Shown here one piece after another: positions 51,836-61,669 of a DNA stretch of 64,000 nucleotides (position 1 is its first letter; the number at the start of each line of letters is the position of its first letter). A program made the position numbers and the translations under genes. Source of the stretch: Caballeronia sp. dw_276 (GTDB lineage: Bacteria > Pseudomonadota > Gammaproteobacteria > Burkholderiales > Burkholderiaceae); contig NZ_JAAVUV010000003.1 in assembly GCF_018449635.1 (NCBI RefSeq), positions 124,001 to 188,000 of the forward strand, read 5' to 3'. The notes beneath the pieces are model-generated. The model was not told where the DNA came from, ran no database searches, and was given only the letters and a program-made list of their open reading frames with translations.

Positions 51836-53701
51836 TCAGACTTCGTCGAGCCTGCGGCCGGCGAGTGCGCGGCGAATGCTTTTGTTCATGCGGCGTGCGG
51901 CGAATTCGTCGGTGGCTGCGGCCAGCTCCTTGGTCGCCGCCTCGATAGCGTCGACGCTGTCGCCGGTCGTGACCGTCGCGAGCTGACCGATCAACGTTTC
52001 GATGTTCACGCGCTCGGCGTCATCGAGCAATTCGCTATCCGCGCCCAACGCCGCTTGCGATGCCTCGACCAGACGCTGTGCATCGACTTGCGCTTCGCGC
52101 AGCGCACGGGCGCGCATATCGACTTCGGCAGTGGTGAAGCTTTCTTCCAGCATGCGGGCGACGTCGTCATCGGCGAGACCGTAGGACGGTTTTACAACCA
52201 CCGACGCCTCCACCCCCGACAACTGCTCGCGTGCAAACACGGATAACAGACCATCGGCGTCCACCTGATACGTCACGCGAATGCGCGCGGCGCCGGCGGC
52301 CATCGGAGGAATGCCGCGCAATTCGAAACGCGCCAGTGACCGGCAATCGGAAACGAGTTCGCGCTCGCCTTGCACCACGTGAATGGCCATTGCAGTCTGG
52401 CCGTCCTTGAATGTCGTGAAATCCTGCGCGCGCGCGACCGGAATGGTCGAGTTGCGCGGAATGATCTTTTCCGTCAGACCGCCCATGGTTTCGACGCCAA
52501 GCGAGAGCGGAATGACATCCAGCAGCAGCCAGTCATCGCCCTCGGCGCTCCGGTTGCCTGCGAGCATATCGGCCTGGATCGCGGCGCCAAGCGCCACGAC
52601 CTGATCGGGATCGAGATTGATCAAAGGCGGCTGGCCAAAATACTCTTCGACCGCGCGGCGAATGACCGGCATGCGCGTTGCGCCGCCGACCATCACGACG
52701 CCCTTGATCTCGGAGGCCGAGACCTTCGCATCGCGCAGCGCCTTGCGGGTCGGAGCCAGCGTGCGGGCGACCAGCGCTTCGGTGAGCGTGGCGAACTCAT
52801 CCCCGGTGACCTTGATGTCGATTTGCTTGCCATCGGAAAACACAGTCTCTATACGTGCTTCCGGCGCATCCGACAACGCTTCCTTGGCCGTGCGCACATG
52901 GTCGAGAAGCAAACGCACGTCTTCGGGCGTCGCAGGTTTTACCTTGGTCTTTGCCAGCACGTGGCGATACACCACGGCGTCGAAATCATCACCGCCCAGC
53001 GCTGAATCGCCGCCGGCCGCGAGCACCTCGAAAACGCCTTTGGTGAGCTTGAGAATCGACAGGTCGAAGGTCCCGCCGCCAAGGTCGTAGACGGCGTACA
53101 AACCTTCCGATGCGTTGTCCAGCCCGTAGGCGATCGCAGCGGCGGTCGGTTCGTTCAACAGGCGCAGCACATTCAAACCGGCGAGTTTGGCGGCGTCCTT
53201 GGTGGCCTGGCGCTGGGCTTCATCGAAGTACGCCGGAACCGTGATCACCGCGCCGACGAGGTCGTCGCCGAGTGAATCTTCCGCGCGATATCGCAACGTC
53301 GCCAGAATTTCCGCCGATACTTCCACCGGGCTTTTCACGCCGTCGATGGTACGGATCTGCACCATGCCAGGCGCGTCGACGAAATCGTAGGGCGCGTTCT
53401 CCGCGCCTTCAACTTCACTTTTGCCGCGGCCCATGAAGCGTTTCACCGAAACGATCGTATTGCGCGGATCAAGCGCCGCTTCTTCCTTGGCAACGCGGCC
53501 GATACGCCGGCCACCCTTTTCCAGATACCGGACCACCGAAGGCAACAGGTAGTGGCCCTCTTCGTCGGGCAGCACTTCAGCCACACTGTTGCGCATGGCG
53601 GCGACGAGCGAATTGGTCGTCCCGAGATCGATACCCACGGCGATGCGCCGCTGATGCGGCGCCGGAGCCATGCCGGGTTCTGAAATTTGCAGTAAAGCCA
53701 T
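51836..53701 (-). CDS. hscA: Fe-S assembly chaperone HscA
   Basis: HscA is the Hsp70 partner of IscU. Its 621 residues have [16 protein letters not shown], the [13 protein letters not shown] block and the substrate-binding C-terminus. It is activated by HscB, encoded next upstream. Confidence 0.96.
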   Translation of the reverse strand: MALLQISEPGMAPAPHQRRIAVGIDLGTTNSLVAAMRNSVAEVLPDEEGHYLLPSVVRYLEKGGRRIGRVAKEEAALDPRNTIVSVKRFMGRGKSEVEGAENAPYDFVDAPGMVQIRTIDGVKSPVEVSAEILATLRYRAEDSLGDDLVGAVITVPAYFDEAQRQATKDAAKLAGLNVLRLLNEPTAAAIAYGLDNASEGLYAVYDLGGGTFDLSILKLTKGVFEVLAAGGDSALGGDDFDAVVYRHVLAKTKVKPATPEDVRLLLDHVRTAKEALSDAPEARIETVFSDGKQIDIKVTGDEFATLTEALVARTLAPTRKALRDAKVSASEIKGVVMVGGATRMPVIRRAVEEYFGQPPLINLDPDQVVALGAAIQADMLAGNRSAEGDDWLLLDVIPLSLGVETMGGLTEKIIPRNSTIPVARAQDFTTFKDGQTAMAIHVVQGERELVSDCRSLARFELRGIPPMAAGAARIRVTYQVDADGLLSVFAREQLSGVEASVVVKPSYGLADDDVARMLEESFTTAEVDMRARALREAQVDAQRLVEASQAALGADSELLDDAERVNIETLIGQLATVTTGDSVDAIEAATKELAAATDEFAARRMNKSIRRALAGRRLDEV

Positions 53702-53757
53702 CGTTGATCTATTGGGGTTGGTTCGTCTGGTTTTAATACAGCGCCGGCGCGTCTGGG

Positions 53758-54282
53758 TCAGTCGAGCTTTTCGATCTGGTTGCCGATCTCGCTCGCCACA
53801 CGCTCGATGAACATCAGCTGACGAACGGCTTCGCTTGCAGCCTGATCGGCGTGACTGTCGATCAACGCCGCGAGTTTCTCGAAGCGGATGCGTTCCTGGT
53901 CGCGTAGCTCGTCGAGCAGCGCTTCAAGCGCGCCCACGTTCCTTGCCGCCGCCGCATCTTCGATATTTTCGCGCCATTCCATCTGCTGCATCAGGAACGC
54001 GGGTTCCATCGCCGTGTTGTTCTCGGCGTCGGCCTGCACGCCGCGCAGCGAAAGCATGTAAGTCGCCCGTTTGAGCGGATCGCGCAGCGTCTGGTACGCC
54101 TCGTTCGCGCGCGTGGCCCACTGCATTGCAATGCGCTTTTGCGCGTCGCCTGCGGCCGCAAAACGGTCGGGATGCACCTGCGCCTGCACCGTTCGATACG
54201 CCTCATCGAGCTTTATTGAATCGATGGCGTAAGTCGGCGGGAGGTCGAACAGGTCGAAGTGACTGTCGTTGAGCGTGGCCAT
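53758..54282 (-). CDS. hscB: Fe-S assembly co-chaperone HscB
   Basis: HscB is a J-domain protein that brings IscU to HscA. The 174 residues start [16 protein letters not shown], with HPDRF in the J domain and a helical C-terminus. The ATG at 54282 is preferred to an extension to 54336 that overlaps a hairpin. That hairpin lies just upstream, between iscA and hscB. Confidence 0.93.
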   Translation of the reverse strand: MATLNDSHFDLFDLPPTYAIDSIKLDEAYRTVQAQVHPDRFAAAGDAQKRIAMQWATRANEAYQTLRDPLKRATYMLSLRGVQADAENNTAMEPAFLMQQMEWRENIEDAAAARNVGALEALLDELRDQERIRFEKLAALIDSHADQAASEAVRQLMFIERVASEIGNQIEKLD

Positions 54283-54319
54283 GGGAGGAGGATTAAATAG
54301 ACTAAAAAGCAGTGACGCT

Positions 54320-54345
54320 AAAGAAAAAGGCGGCACGCGCCGCCT
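54320..54345 (-). terminator. Terminator-like hairpin between iscA and hscB
   Basis: On the minus strand AGGCGGC and GCCGCCT form a 7-bp stem with a GCGT loop, followed by TTTTTCTTT. It lies 22 bases past the iscA stop and would lower, but probably not abolish, expression of hscBA-fdx-iscX. Confidence 0.72.
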
Positions 54346-54366
54346 CTTTGCTGTTCTTCCGGGATG

Positions 54367-54690
54367 CTAAACGCGAAACGATTCGCCGCAGCCGCACTCG
54401 TCTTTCACATTCGGGTTGTTGAACTTGAAGCCTTCGTTCAACCCTTCGCGCGCAAAGTCCAGCTCGGTTCCATCGATATAGGCCAGGCTCTTCGGGTCAA
54501 CAATGATCTTCACGCCCGCCGACTCGAACACCTGATCTTCCGGCGCGAGTTCGTCCACGTACTCGAGCTTGTACGCGAGGCCCGAGCAGCCGGTCGTGCG
54601 CACGCCGAGCCGCAACCCGACGCCCTTGCCGCGTCGAACCAGATACTTTTGCACGTGCTGTGCTGCCTTGTCCGTCAACGTGATTGCCAT
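54367..54690 (-). CDS. iscA: Fe-S assembly scaffold/carrier IscA
   Basis: IscA is an A-type Fe-S carrier that delivers clusters to 4Fe-4S proteins. The 107 residues contain the three ligand cysteines in [14 protein letters not shown] and DECGCGES. It is 127 bases after iscU. Confidence 0.95.
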   Translation of the reverse strand: MAITLTDKAAQHVQKYLVRRGKGVGLRLGVRTTGCSGLAYKLEYVDELAPEDQVFESAGVKIIVDPKSLAYIDGTELDFAREGLNEGFKFNNPNVKDECGCGESFRV

Positions 54691-54817
54691 AGTCTCTCAT
54701 CAGCAGTTGCTTGAATCCGGATGATTGCTCCCGGTCGCATGCTGCAGCCTTGCCTTGAATCCAAAACCCGCGCGCCCGCTGCCTTTCGCAGTTCCCGGAC
54801 GCACTTCCCTGAACCGG

Positions 54818-55246
54818 TTACGCTGCGTGTTGCTTCGCTTCGGCCGGCACCGTTTCGGCAGCGCCCGCGCCGTGACGTTGCTTGTAATCGGCGACAGCGG
54901 CCTTGATCGCGTCTTCAGCCAGAATCGAACAGTGAATCTTCACCGGCGGCAAAGCCAGTTCTTCAGCAATGTGCGTGTTCTTGATCGTCAACGCCTGATC
55001 CAGCGTCTTGCCCTTGACCCATTCGGTCACGAGCGAGCTGGACGCAATAGCCGAACCGCAGCCATACGTCTTGAACTTCGCATCTTCGATAACACCGTCC
55101 GCGCCCACGCGGATCTGCAACTTCATGACGTCGCCGCAAGCCGGCGCGCCGACCATGCCGGTGCCGACCGTGTCGTCGTCCTTGCCGAACGAACCGACAT
55201 TGCGCGGGTTTTCGTAGTGGTCCAGAACCTTGTCGCTATAAGCCAT
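54818..55246 (-). CDS. iscU: Fe-S scaffold IscU
   Basis: IscU is the scaffold on which clusters are built from IscS sulfur. The 142 residues show C37 in APACGD, C63 in YGCGSA, and C106 in HCSILA, as well as the HscA-binding LPPVK. About 14 extra C-terminal residues rich in Ala and Glu follow. Confidence 0.96.
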   Translation of the reverse strand: MAYSDKVLDHYENPRNVGSFGKDDDTVGTGMVGAPACGDVMKLQIRVGADGVIEDAKFKTYGCGSAIASSSLVTEWVKGKTLDQALTIKNTHIAEELALPPVKIHCSILAEDAIKAAVADYKQRHGAGAAETVPAEAKQHAA

Positions 55247-55303
55247 GATTCAAACTCCTTGAATTCGTATGCGTGTGCGTTCAACCGGGGCGCAAAGTGC
55301 TGC

Positions 55304-56527
55304 TCAGTGCGCGGCCCACTGGATCGACGAGATGTCGATGCCGTCCTTATGCATTTCCCAAAGCGGCGACAGGTCGCGCAGCTTCTGAATCTTGCCCTTC
55401 AACAAATTGATCACGTAGTCCACATCCTGCTCGGTCGTGAAGCGGCCAACCGTGAAGCGGATCGAGCTGTGCGCGAGTTCGTCATTGCGACCCAATGCGC
55501 GCAGCACGTAGGACGGTTCCAGCGAAGCCGATGTACACGCCGAACCCGACGATACCGCCACGTCCTTCACCGCCATGATCAGCGACTCGCCTTCAACAAA
55601 GTTGAAGCTGATGTTGAGGTTATGCGGCACACGGGTCGCCATGTCGCCGTTCACATAGACCTCTTCCATCTCCGACAAACCCTTCAGCAGACGGTCGCGC
55701 AACATACGCACGCGCTCGTTTTCGGTCGCCATTTCTTCGCGCGCGATCCGGAAAGCTTCGCCCATGCCGACGATCTGATGCGTCGCCAGCGTGCCCGAAC
55801 GCATTCCGCGCTCGTGACCGCCGCCATGCATTTGCGCTTCGATACGAATCCGCGGCTTGCGGCGCACGAACAACGCGCCGATACCCTTCGGACCGTACGT
55901 CTTGTGCGCCGAGAACGACATCAGGTCGACCTTCAGCTTCTGCAGATCGATTTCGATCTTGCCGGTGGCTTGCGCGGCATCGACGTGAAGCACGATGCCC
56001 TTCGCACGCGTGATCTCGCCGATCGCAGCAATATCCTGGATCACGCCAATTTCATTGTTCACGTTCATCACGGACACGAGGATGGTGTCCGGACGGATCG
56101 CAGCCTGGAATACGTCCAGATCGAGCAGACCGTCGTCCTTCACATCCAGGTACGTGACTTCGAAGCCTTCGCGCTCGAGCTCGCGGCAGGTATCGAGCAC
56201 GGCCTTGTGCTCGGTCTTCACCGTGATGATGTGCTTGCCCTTGCTCTTGTAAAAATGCGCCGCGCCCTTGATGGCGAGGTTGTCCGATTCCGTTGCGCCC
56301 GACGTCCAGATGATTTCGCGCGGGTCGCAATTGACCAGCTTCGCCACGTTCTCGCGCGCCTCTTCGACCGCCCGTTCCGCGTCCCAGCCATACTGATGGC
56401 TGCGCGATGCCGGATTGCCGAACTGCTCGCGCAGGTACGGAATCATCTTGTCCACCACGCGCGGATCGACCGGAGTCGTTGCGCTGTAGTCCATGTAAAT
56501 GGGCAGGTGGGGAATGTCGTTGTTCAT
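55304..56527 (-). CDS. iscS: Cysteine desulfurase IscS
   Basis: IscS releases sulfur from cysteine through PLP for Fe-S clusters, thiolated tRNA and thiamine. The 407 residues include the PLP lysine in [12 protein letters not shown] and the catalytic cysteine loop [21 protein letters not shown]. The ATG at 56527 follows GGAG by six bases; an ATG eight codons upstream is rejected. Confidence 0.97.
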   Translation of the reverse strand: MNNDIPHLPIYMDYSATTPVDPRVVDKMIPYLREQFGNPASRSHQYGWDAERAVEEARENVAKLVNCDPREIIWTSGATESDNLAIKGAAHFYKSKGKHIITVKTEHKAVLDTCRELEREGFEVTYLDVKDDGLLDLDVFQAAIRPDTILVSVMNVNNEIGVIQDIAAIGEITRAKGIVLHVDAAQATGKIEIDLQKLKVDLMSFSAHKTYGPKGIGALFVRRKPRIRIEAQMHGGGHERGMRSGTLATHQIVGMGEAFRIAREEMATENERVRMLRDRLLKGLSEMEEVYVNGDMATRVPHNLNISFNFVEGESLIMAVKDVAVSSGSACTSASLEPSYVLRALGRNDELAHSSIRFTVGRFTTEQDVDYVINLLKGKIQKLRDLSPLWEMHKDGIDISSIQWAAH

Positions 56528-56604
56528 CAGTTGCTCCGGGGTTTGACTCAATTGGCTTTTTCAGGCGAGACAGCCGCGTCGATTCTTCAGATGCGCGGCA
56601 GCCG

Positions 56605-57132
56605 TCAGCCAGCCAGGTTGAAAACGGAATTCGGTCCTTTTGGCGCCACACGGGCTGGCTCTACGCTCGCCGTATCGGCGCGGCGATCGCGCAATACCGC
56701 CGGCGATCCATCGCGCGCACGCTGCTGGTCGACGAGATCTTTCAGCGAGACCGAATCGAGATACTCGACCATCTTCTGATTGAGCGTGGACCAGAGTTCG
56801 TGGGTCATGCAATGGCCGTCGTGCTGCTTCGTGCCTTCGCACGCACCCTTGCCGCCACACTGAGTAGCGTCAATAGGTTCGTCCACCGCGATGATGATGT
56901 CCGCAACCGTGACGTTTTCAGCACGGCGCGCGAGATTGTATCCGCCACCCGGACCCCGCACCGACTCCACGATTTCGTGGCGGCGCAGCTTGCCGAACAA
57001 CTGTTCGAGGTAAGAAAGCGAAATGTGCTGGCGCTGGCTGATTCCGGCCAACGTCACCGGGCCCTGCTCCTGGCGCAATGCCAGGTCGATCATCGCCGTG
57101 ACGGCGAAACGGCCTTTCGTGGTGAGTCTCAT
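56605..57132 (-). CDS. iscR: Fe-S cluster regulator IscR
   Basis: IscR is an Rrf2-family winged-helix repressor carrying a 2Fe-2S cluster. The 175 residues have MRLTTKGRFAVTAMIDLAL and the cluster ligands C92, C98, C108 and H111; the spacing C98-C108 is four residues longer than in E. coli. It probably represses its own operon at the box 57189-57213. Confidence 0.95.
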   Translation of the reverse strand: MRLTTKGRFAVTAMIDLALRQEQGPVTLAGISQRQHISLSYLEQLFGKLRRHEIVESVRGPGGGYNLARRAENVTVADIIIAVDEPIDATQCGGKGACEGTKQHDGHCMTHELWSTLNQKMVEYLDSVSLKDLVDQQRARDGSPAVLRDRRADTASVEPARVAPKGPNSVFNLAG

Positions 57133-57181
57133 GGTTTGTACGCTACCGGGGGCTACTGCTAATACTGGATGATTTTGCTCA

Positions 57182-57213
57182 AGTATAAATAGCCTACGGA
57201 TTTAGTCAAGTAT
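57182..57213 (-). promoter_or_regulatory. isc operon promoter overlapped by a type 1 IscR box
   Basis: On the minus strand TTGACT (57204-57209) and TATACT (57182-57187) are 16 bases apart. Positions 57189-57213 match the E. coli type 1 IscR consensus at 23 of 25 positions by my reading. The mRNA would start near 57175. This is the expected site for feedback by holo-IscR. Confidence 0.85.
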
Positions 57214-57280
57214 CTCAGGCTCATTTATTAGGAATTCTCTGAGACGTTGCGGGCGTTGAAACATGCCGACGCCAGTGCGC

Positions 57281-57763
57281 TCAAGCCACCAGTTGCGTGC
57301 GCAATGCCTTTAGCAGGCCTTCGCAGGCGTCTTCGCACTGATCGAGCACGCGTTCGAAACCCTCGTCGCCACCGAAGTACGGATCGACCACTACGCGGCT
57401 GTCATCGCGCGTGGCGAACTCCATCAGCAACCTGATCTTGTCGCGGTACTCCGCCGGGCAGACCTTTGCAAGGGCGGCGGCATTTGCATCGTCCATTGCT
57501 ATCAGGAGGTCGAAACGCGCGAAATCCTCTATCCGCACCTGCCGGCCACGTAACATCGACAAGTCATAACCGCGCGCTTTTGCCGCGCGCTGGGCGCGTT
57601 CATCTGGCGGATGGCCAATATGCCAGTCGCCAGTACCCGCCGAGTCGACGACAATCCGGTCCGCAAGTTTCGCCTTTCCAACTTGATGCAGCATCACCGC
57701 TTCGGCGCTAGGCGAACGGCAGATGTTGCCAAGACAGACAAAGCAAATGGCGATAGTGTTCAT
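57281..57763 (-). CDS. Low-molecular-weight protein-tyrosine phosphatase
   Basis: The 160 residues have the active-site loop C10-L-G-N-I-C-R16-S near the start and the general acid in DPYFGG. These enzymes remove phosphate from tyrosine, often on exopolysaccharide kinases, but no kinase is nearby. The ATG at 57763 is chosen since the conserved core begins immediately. Confidence 0.92.
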   Translation of the reverse strand: MNTIAICFVCLGNICRSPSAEAVMLHQVGKAKLADRIVVDSAGTGDWHIGHPPDERAQRAAKARGYDLSMLRGRQVRIEDFARFDLLIAMDDANAAALAKVCPAEYRDKIRLLMEFATRDDSRVVVDPYFGGDEGFERVLDQCEDACEGLLKALRTQLVA

Positions 57764-57894
57764 CGGGTTCCGGACATCGTTGGCTTGAGGCGGTGATCGC
57801 ACTTCACGTGCCGCCTTGCAAGCCCATGAAGCGAGCGTTCACACGCGGTCCCGGATTATACAAAGGACGTTGTTTTTTCGCCCGATAGACGCGC

Positions 57895-58119
57895 TTAGAA
57901 CGGCTGTGACACCGTGACTGATGGCGAGTTTGCCGGTACGGAATTGTCCGAATCTACAAGGCCCAGTGAAATAGCACGTGCGAATTCGGCGCTGACGGTT
58001 GCGGCGCTTTGCGGGTGCGCCGCAGCGCCCGCCATTGGATGAATGGCATGGCAATAACCCGCGAGGGCCAGCGGAACAAGCATGGCAACAGGCCAGTAGG
58101 TCGATATTGTCTTTTTCAT
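57895..58119 (-). CDS. Small secreted protein, function unknown
   Basis: The 74 residues start MKKTISTYWPVAMLVPLALAG with a hydrophobic signal-like segment, then a short low-complexity Ser/Ala tail. An AGGGG lies just before the ATG. I recognise no domain, and it may be a small exported protein. Confidence 0.5.
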   Translation of the reverse strand: MKKTISTYWPVAMLVPLALAGYCHAIHPMAGAAAHPQSAATVSAEFARAISLGLVDSDNSVPANSPSVTVSQPF

Positions 58120-58406
58120 TTCTAACCCCTTTCTCGTGTCCCGTGGGCTGACGGACCCACTGCAGGACATTTCGATTTTAAGGGTTAGTCCTAGTCCGAT
58201 AAAGGCGTTTGAGCACAAAGCATTGTTGCAGTTGTGTCAACAGCGCGTGCCCCATTGGCGTTGTATCGCGATGGAACCCTCGTGCTGTTTGGTCGCCGTC
58301 ACTTGCGGCCGCGTTACCAACGAGATAAAACTTTACAAACTTCTTGCGACATCCTGTCGTCAATGCTGTCAGATACGGTAATCAACCACCGTTTGCAATA
58401 CTCGAT

Positions 58407-58928
58407 ATGAAACTCGCAGCCGCAGGCCTCATCCTCGTTTCGTCCGCCCTTGTCGCGGGTTGCGCCGTCTATCCGGACGGCACGCCTGCGTATGCATCGG
58501 GCGGCTATTCGTCTTACCCCGCGTACCCCGGCGGATACGATCCCGGATACTACGGCGCGCCGGTCGTGCAATCCGGCGTGGTGATCGGCGGAGGGTATTA
58601 CGGTGGCGGCCCGGGGCCACGGTATTGGGACGATGGTCCCGGATATCGCCGCCCGCCTCCGGGAGGATGGGGCGACCGAGGTGACCGAGGCGGAAACCGC
58701 GGCGGCGACCGTGGTGGCGACAGAGGCGATCGCGGCGGCCATGGCGGCCAGCAAGCGGGTGGAGGCGGCCCGCAGCAAGGCGGCGGCGGTCGTCCGCCAC
58801 AGGCTGGCGGGCCAGGAGCGCAACCGCAACCGCAGCAACAGCAGGCGCGCACGCCTTACGTCGGCCGCTCGAACTGGAATAAGCCATCGCCGGTTCAAGG
58901 GCCACAGGGCTCCGAAAGGAACCACTGA
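58407..58928 (+). CDS. Lipoprotein with a Gly/Arg/Asp-rich repeat tail
   Basis: The 173 residues start MKLAAAGLILVSSALVAGC, a lipobox. The mature part is Tyr/Gly/Pro-rich, then GDRGG repeats (about residues 92-120) and a Gly/Gln/Pro tail. RGG-type repeats often bind nucleic acids, but this protein should be outside the cytoplasm. No domain is recognised. Confidence 0.75.
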   Translation: MKLAAAGLILVSSALVAGCAVYPDGTPAYASGGYSSYPAYPGGYDPGYYGAPVVQSGVVIGGGYYGGGPGPRYWDDGPGYRRPPPGGWGDRGDRGGNRGGDRGGDRGDRGGHGGQQAGGGGPQQGGGGRPPQAGGPGAQPQPQQQQARTPYVGRSNWNKPSPVQGPQGSERNH

Positions 58929-58953
58929 CCCTCGCCGCTTTCTTCGCACAAGG

Positions 58954-58988
58954 CCGTCCCTGATCAATCGATCCGGGACGGCTTTTTA
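58954..58988 (+). terminator. Terminator after the GDRGG lipoprotein gene
   Basis: GCCGTCCC (58954-58961) and GGGACGGC (58976-58983) form an 8-bp stem with a 14-base loop, then TTTTT. Confidence 0.82.
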
Positions 58989-59112
58989 TTGTGCATAGAT
59001 ACGCTGGGGGACAGAAAACGCTGCCGCATTGATGTCCGACCGTCTTTCGCACTTTTCACAATACGAGATACAATCATGATTCCGCTGTTTGACGTATCAA
59101 CTGATTTTCTCC

Positions 59113-59910
59113 ATGAGCGATACGAACCCGGAATCCAGAACGTCCATACAGGTGATCGAGCGCATGATGCGTCTGCTCGACGCGCTCGCCGCGCACACCG
59201 ATCCCGTCAGTCTTAAAGAACTCTCGCAGAGCACGTCGCTGCATCCTTCGACCGCGCACCGGATCCTGAACGACATGGTGACGTGCCGGCTGGTCGACCG
59301 TTCCGATCCAGGCACATACCGGCTCGGCATGCGGCTGCTCGAACTCGGCAATCTGGTGAAGGCGCGGCTCTCGGTCCGTGAAGCGGCCATGCCGCCGATG
59401 CGCGAACTGCATCGCGAGACCGGGCAGACCGTCAATCTTTCGGTGCGTCAGGGCGATGAAATCGTCTATATAGAACGCGCATATTCGGAACGCTCGGGCA
59501 TGCAGGTGGTGCGGGCCATCGGCGGGCGGGCGCCGTTGCATCTGACATCGGTGGGGAAACTCTTTCTCGCCGCCGACGAATCCGCCCGGGTCCGCGCCTA
59601 CGCCACGCGCACCGGACTATCGGGGCACACGCAAAACAGCATCACTGATCTGGCCAAGCTGGAGCGCGAGTTGTCGTTCGTACGCAGCCAGGCTTGCGCG
59701 CGCGACAACGAGGAACTGGAGCTCGGCGTGCGCTGCATCGCGGCAGGAATTTACGACGATACCGGCCGGCTGGTCGCGGGCCTGTCACTTTCCGCGCCGG
59801 CCGACCGGCTGCAGGATTCGTGGCTGAACCAGCTAAGTGGAACGGCGCTTGAGATCTCGCGTTCGCTGGGTTATCGGCCGGAACCGAGCGCGGATTCGCA
59901 GCAACGCTAA
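59113..59910 (+). CDS. IclR-family transcription regulator
   Basis: The 265 residues have an N-terminal winged helix (SLKELSQSTSLHPSTAHRILN) and the IclR effector domain with GGRAPLHLTSVGKLFL and ELELGVRCIAAGIYDDTG. Targets are unknown; none of the adjacent genes looks like a catabolic operon. The ATG at 59113 follows a weak site. Confidence 0.9.
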   Translation: MSDTNPESRTSIQVIERMMRLLDALAAHTDPVSLKELSQSTSLHPSTAHRILNDMVTCRLVDRSDPGTYRLGMRLLELGNLVKARLSVREAAMPPMRELHRETGQTVNLSVRQGDEIVYIERAYSERSGMQVVRAIGGRAPLHLTSVGKLFLAADESARVRAYATRTGLSGHTQNSITDLAKLERELSFVRSQACARDNEELELGVRCIAAGIYDDTGRLVAGLSLSAPADRLQDSWLNQLSGTALEISRSLGYRPEPSADSQQR

Positions 59911-59938
59911 GCGCAATTATCTGCAGCTTGGAAACTCA

Positions 59939-59972
59939 AAAGCCGGTTTTATCTTTCGATAAAACCGGCTTT
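59939..59972. terminator. Bidirectional terminator between the iclR-type gene and pbpG
   Basis: A 15-bp perfect stem (59939-59953 with 59958-59972, loop TTTC) ends in TTT on both strands and separates the convergent genes. Confidence 0.85.
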
Positions 59973-59998
59973 CTACGTTTCGCAGAGTCAGACGCGAA

Positions 59999-61198
59999 TC
60001 AGGTGCCCCCACCGCCGGCATCGGCGCTGGTAATGTGCGGCTCTCCGGCGGTTTCGAGGAAACCGCGCAGACGGCCGGCGTCGGCGAAACGCGAATATTT
60101 GCCCGACGAGTCAAGCAAGATAATGACGACAGGACGTCCGTTGATGGTCGTCTGCATCACAAGGCACTCGCCCGCTTCATTGATGAAGCCGGTTTTCTGC
60201 AGACCGATTTCCCAACTCGGATTACGGATCAATGCATTCGTGCTGTTGTAAGCCAGATTGCGCTTGCCGGTGAACACGTCGTAGCTGCGGTCGGTCGAGA
60301 ACTTGCGAATCAACGGATACTGATAAGCCGCGTTGACCATCTTCACCAGATCACGCGCGCTCGACACGTTCTGGCTCGTCAATCCTGTGGAGTTTTCGAA
60401 GTGCGTGTCGGTCATGCCGAGCATCTTCGCTTTCGCGTTCATTGCGGCGATAAAGCCAGGCCGGCCATTCGGGTAATAGCGCGACAAAGCGGCAGCAGCG
60501 CGATTCTCCGATGCCATCAGCGCAATGTGCAGCATGTCTTCGCGGTTCAGTTCGGAACCGACAGCGAGACGCGAACCTGTGTACTTCTCGTAGTCTCGGT
60601 CTTCATCGGTGACGTTGATTTCTTCGGTAAGCGGCGCCTTGGAATCCAGCACGACCATGGCCGTCATCAGCTTCGTGATTGACGCAATGGGCACGACGGC
60701 GCGCGAGTTTTTATCGAAAAGCGTTTCCGACGTGTTCTGGTCGACCACATAGGCGACGCTCGAACGCAGCGCGAGACTGTCCGGCGTTTCATGCAGGCCG
60801 AACGCCTGGCCCACGGTCGGCGGGCGCGGCTGGTAGGCAACCGATCGCACGGCGGAACGGCGGCCATGCGCATCCATCCGATAACTCACCCGGTGCGCGC
60901 GCTTTCCGCGCGCCGCGGGCGCGGCTTCGTCATCAGCAGCGGCAGCAGCGACTTTCGCCGTTTTCACACCCTTGGGCGCGCGCGTGGCAACTTTAGCCGG
61001 CTTGGCGGATTTTGCTTGAGGCGCAACTGCGGGTTTAGCGGATCTCTTGGCAGACTTTGAAGTTTGGGTCTTGGCAAAGGCGTCGACCGGTGCGGCCGCG
61101 AAAGACGTCGCGAGCGCCACCGACACGGCAACCGACAGCGCGGTGCGGACTGCAACGCCGTGGATCACCCTGAGCGACGAAAACATTTCGGTTTTCAT
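59999..61198 (-). CDS. pbpG: D-alanyl-D-alanine endopeptidase, PBP7 type
   Basis: PBP7 cleaves D-Ala-meso-diaminopimelate cross-links in peptidoglycan. The 399 residues have a signal peptide, a Lys/Ala/Pro-rich linker (about residues 43-110), then SITK (SxxK), SEN (SxN) and KTG motifs in the penicillin-binding domain. The start at 61198 may be replaced by an ATG four codons later. Confidence 0.9.
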   Translation of the reverse strand: MKTEMFSSLRVIHGVAVRTALSVAVSVALATSFAAAPVDAFAKTQTSKSAKRSAKPAVAPQAKSAKPAKVATRAPKGVKTAKVAAAAADDEAAPAARGKRAHRVSYRMDAHGRRSAVRSVAYQPRPPTVGQAFGLHETPDSLALRSSVAYVVDQNTSETLFDKNSRAVVPIASITKLMTAMVVLDSKAPLTEEINVTDEDRDYEKYTGSRLAVGSELNREDMLHIALMASENRAAAALSRYYPNGRPGFIAAMNAKAKMLGMTDTHFENSTGLTSQNVSSARDLVKMVNAAYQYPLIRKFSTDRSYDVFTGKRNLAYNSTNALIRNPSWEIGLQKTGFINEAGECLVMQTTINGRPVVIILLDSSGKYSRFADAGRLRGFLETAGEPHITSADAGGGGT

Positions 61199-61669
61199 TA
61201 GTGTTCTGTTCTGGACCGGCGAGAGAGTGTCGCCAGTGTAGTAAAGCTTCGAAAAATTAGCAATATTAAGCACTTATCGGCAGTACTTAAACTGAATTGT
61301 AAGAGACGAACCGCGAGAGCAACTACGTTCTTGGGCGCAATCGTAAAAAAACATGGCAATCGGCACAATCGTTTTGATCGTCACACGCAATTGCCAAAGC
61401 TTGGCTATCAGCGCACTAACGGCAATAGTTCGTGAAACTTAAGACACTTTTTGAGGCGGCCTTGATAGAAATCCGCAATAAACGGCGCGGAACGCTCAAA
61501 GCGAAAAAATCTCACAAAGCACGAGTGCACTACCGACGTGTTGCGCTGAAGTACAACGGTTCAAACGGCCTTTCGACCACGCTCGCGCATTTTTGTTCAT
61601 ACAAAATTTCACGAACTTTGGTCAGTTTCGAATGTTAACGTTTGTTTAACACATTTGGTGTACCGCGTT
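61199..61669. other. Divergent AT-rich intergenic region upstream of pbpG
   Basis: This is 471 bases, visibly richer in A and T than the surroundings. It has the pbpG promoter candidate. An open frame of 68 codons (61432-61638, GTG start) has no ribosome-binding site and I do not support it. Confidence 0.4.
61235..61263 (-). promoter_or_regulatory. Candidate pbpG promoter
   Basis: On the minus strand TTGCTA (61258-61263) and TACACT (61235-61240) are 17 bases apart, each four of six to consensus, giving a short leader of about 30 bases. Confidence 0.4.

Noticed and set aside
54725-56779. 684-codon plus-strand open frame over iscU and iscS
   Set aside because: It is antisense to two intact conserved genes, rich in Arg and His, and has no domain. 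It is a by-product of high GC.
61432-61638. 68-codon basic open frame in the pbpG upstream region
   Set aside because: GTG start with no Shine-Dalgarno, no recognisable motif and AT-rich context; it could be chance.
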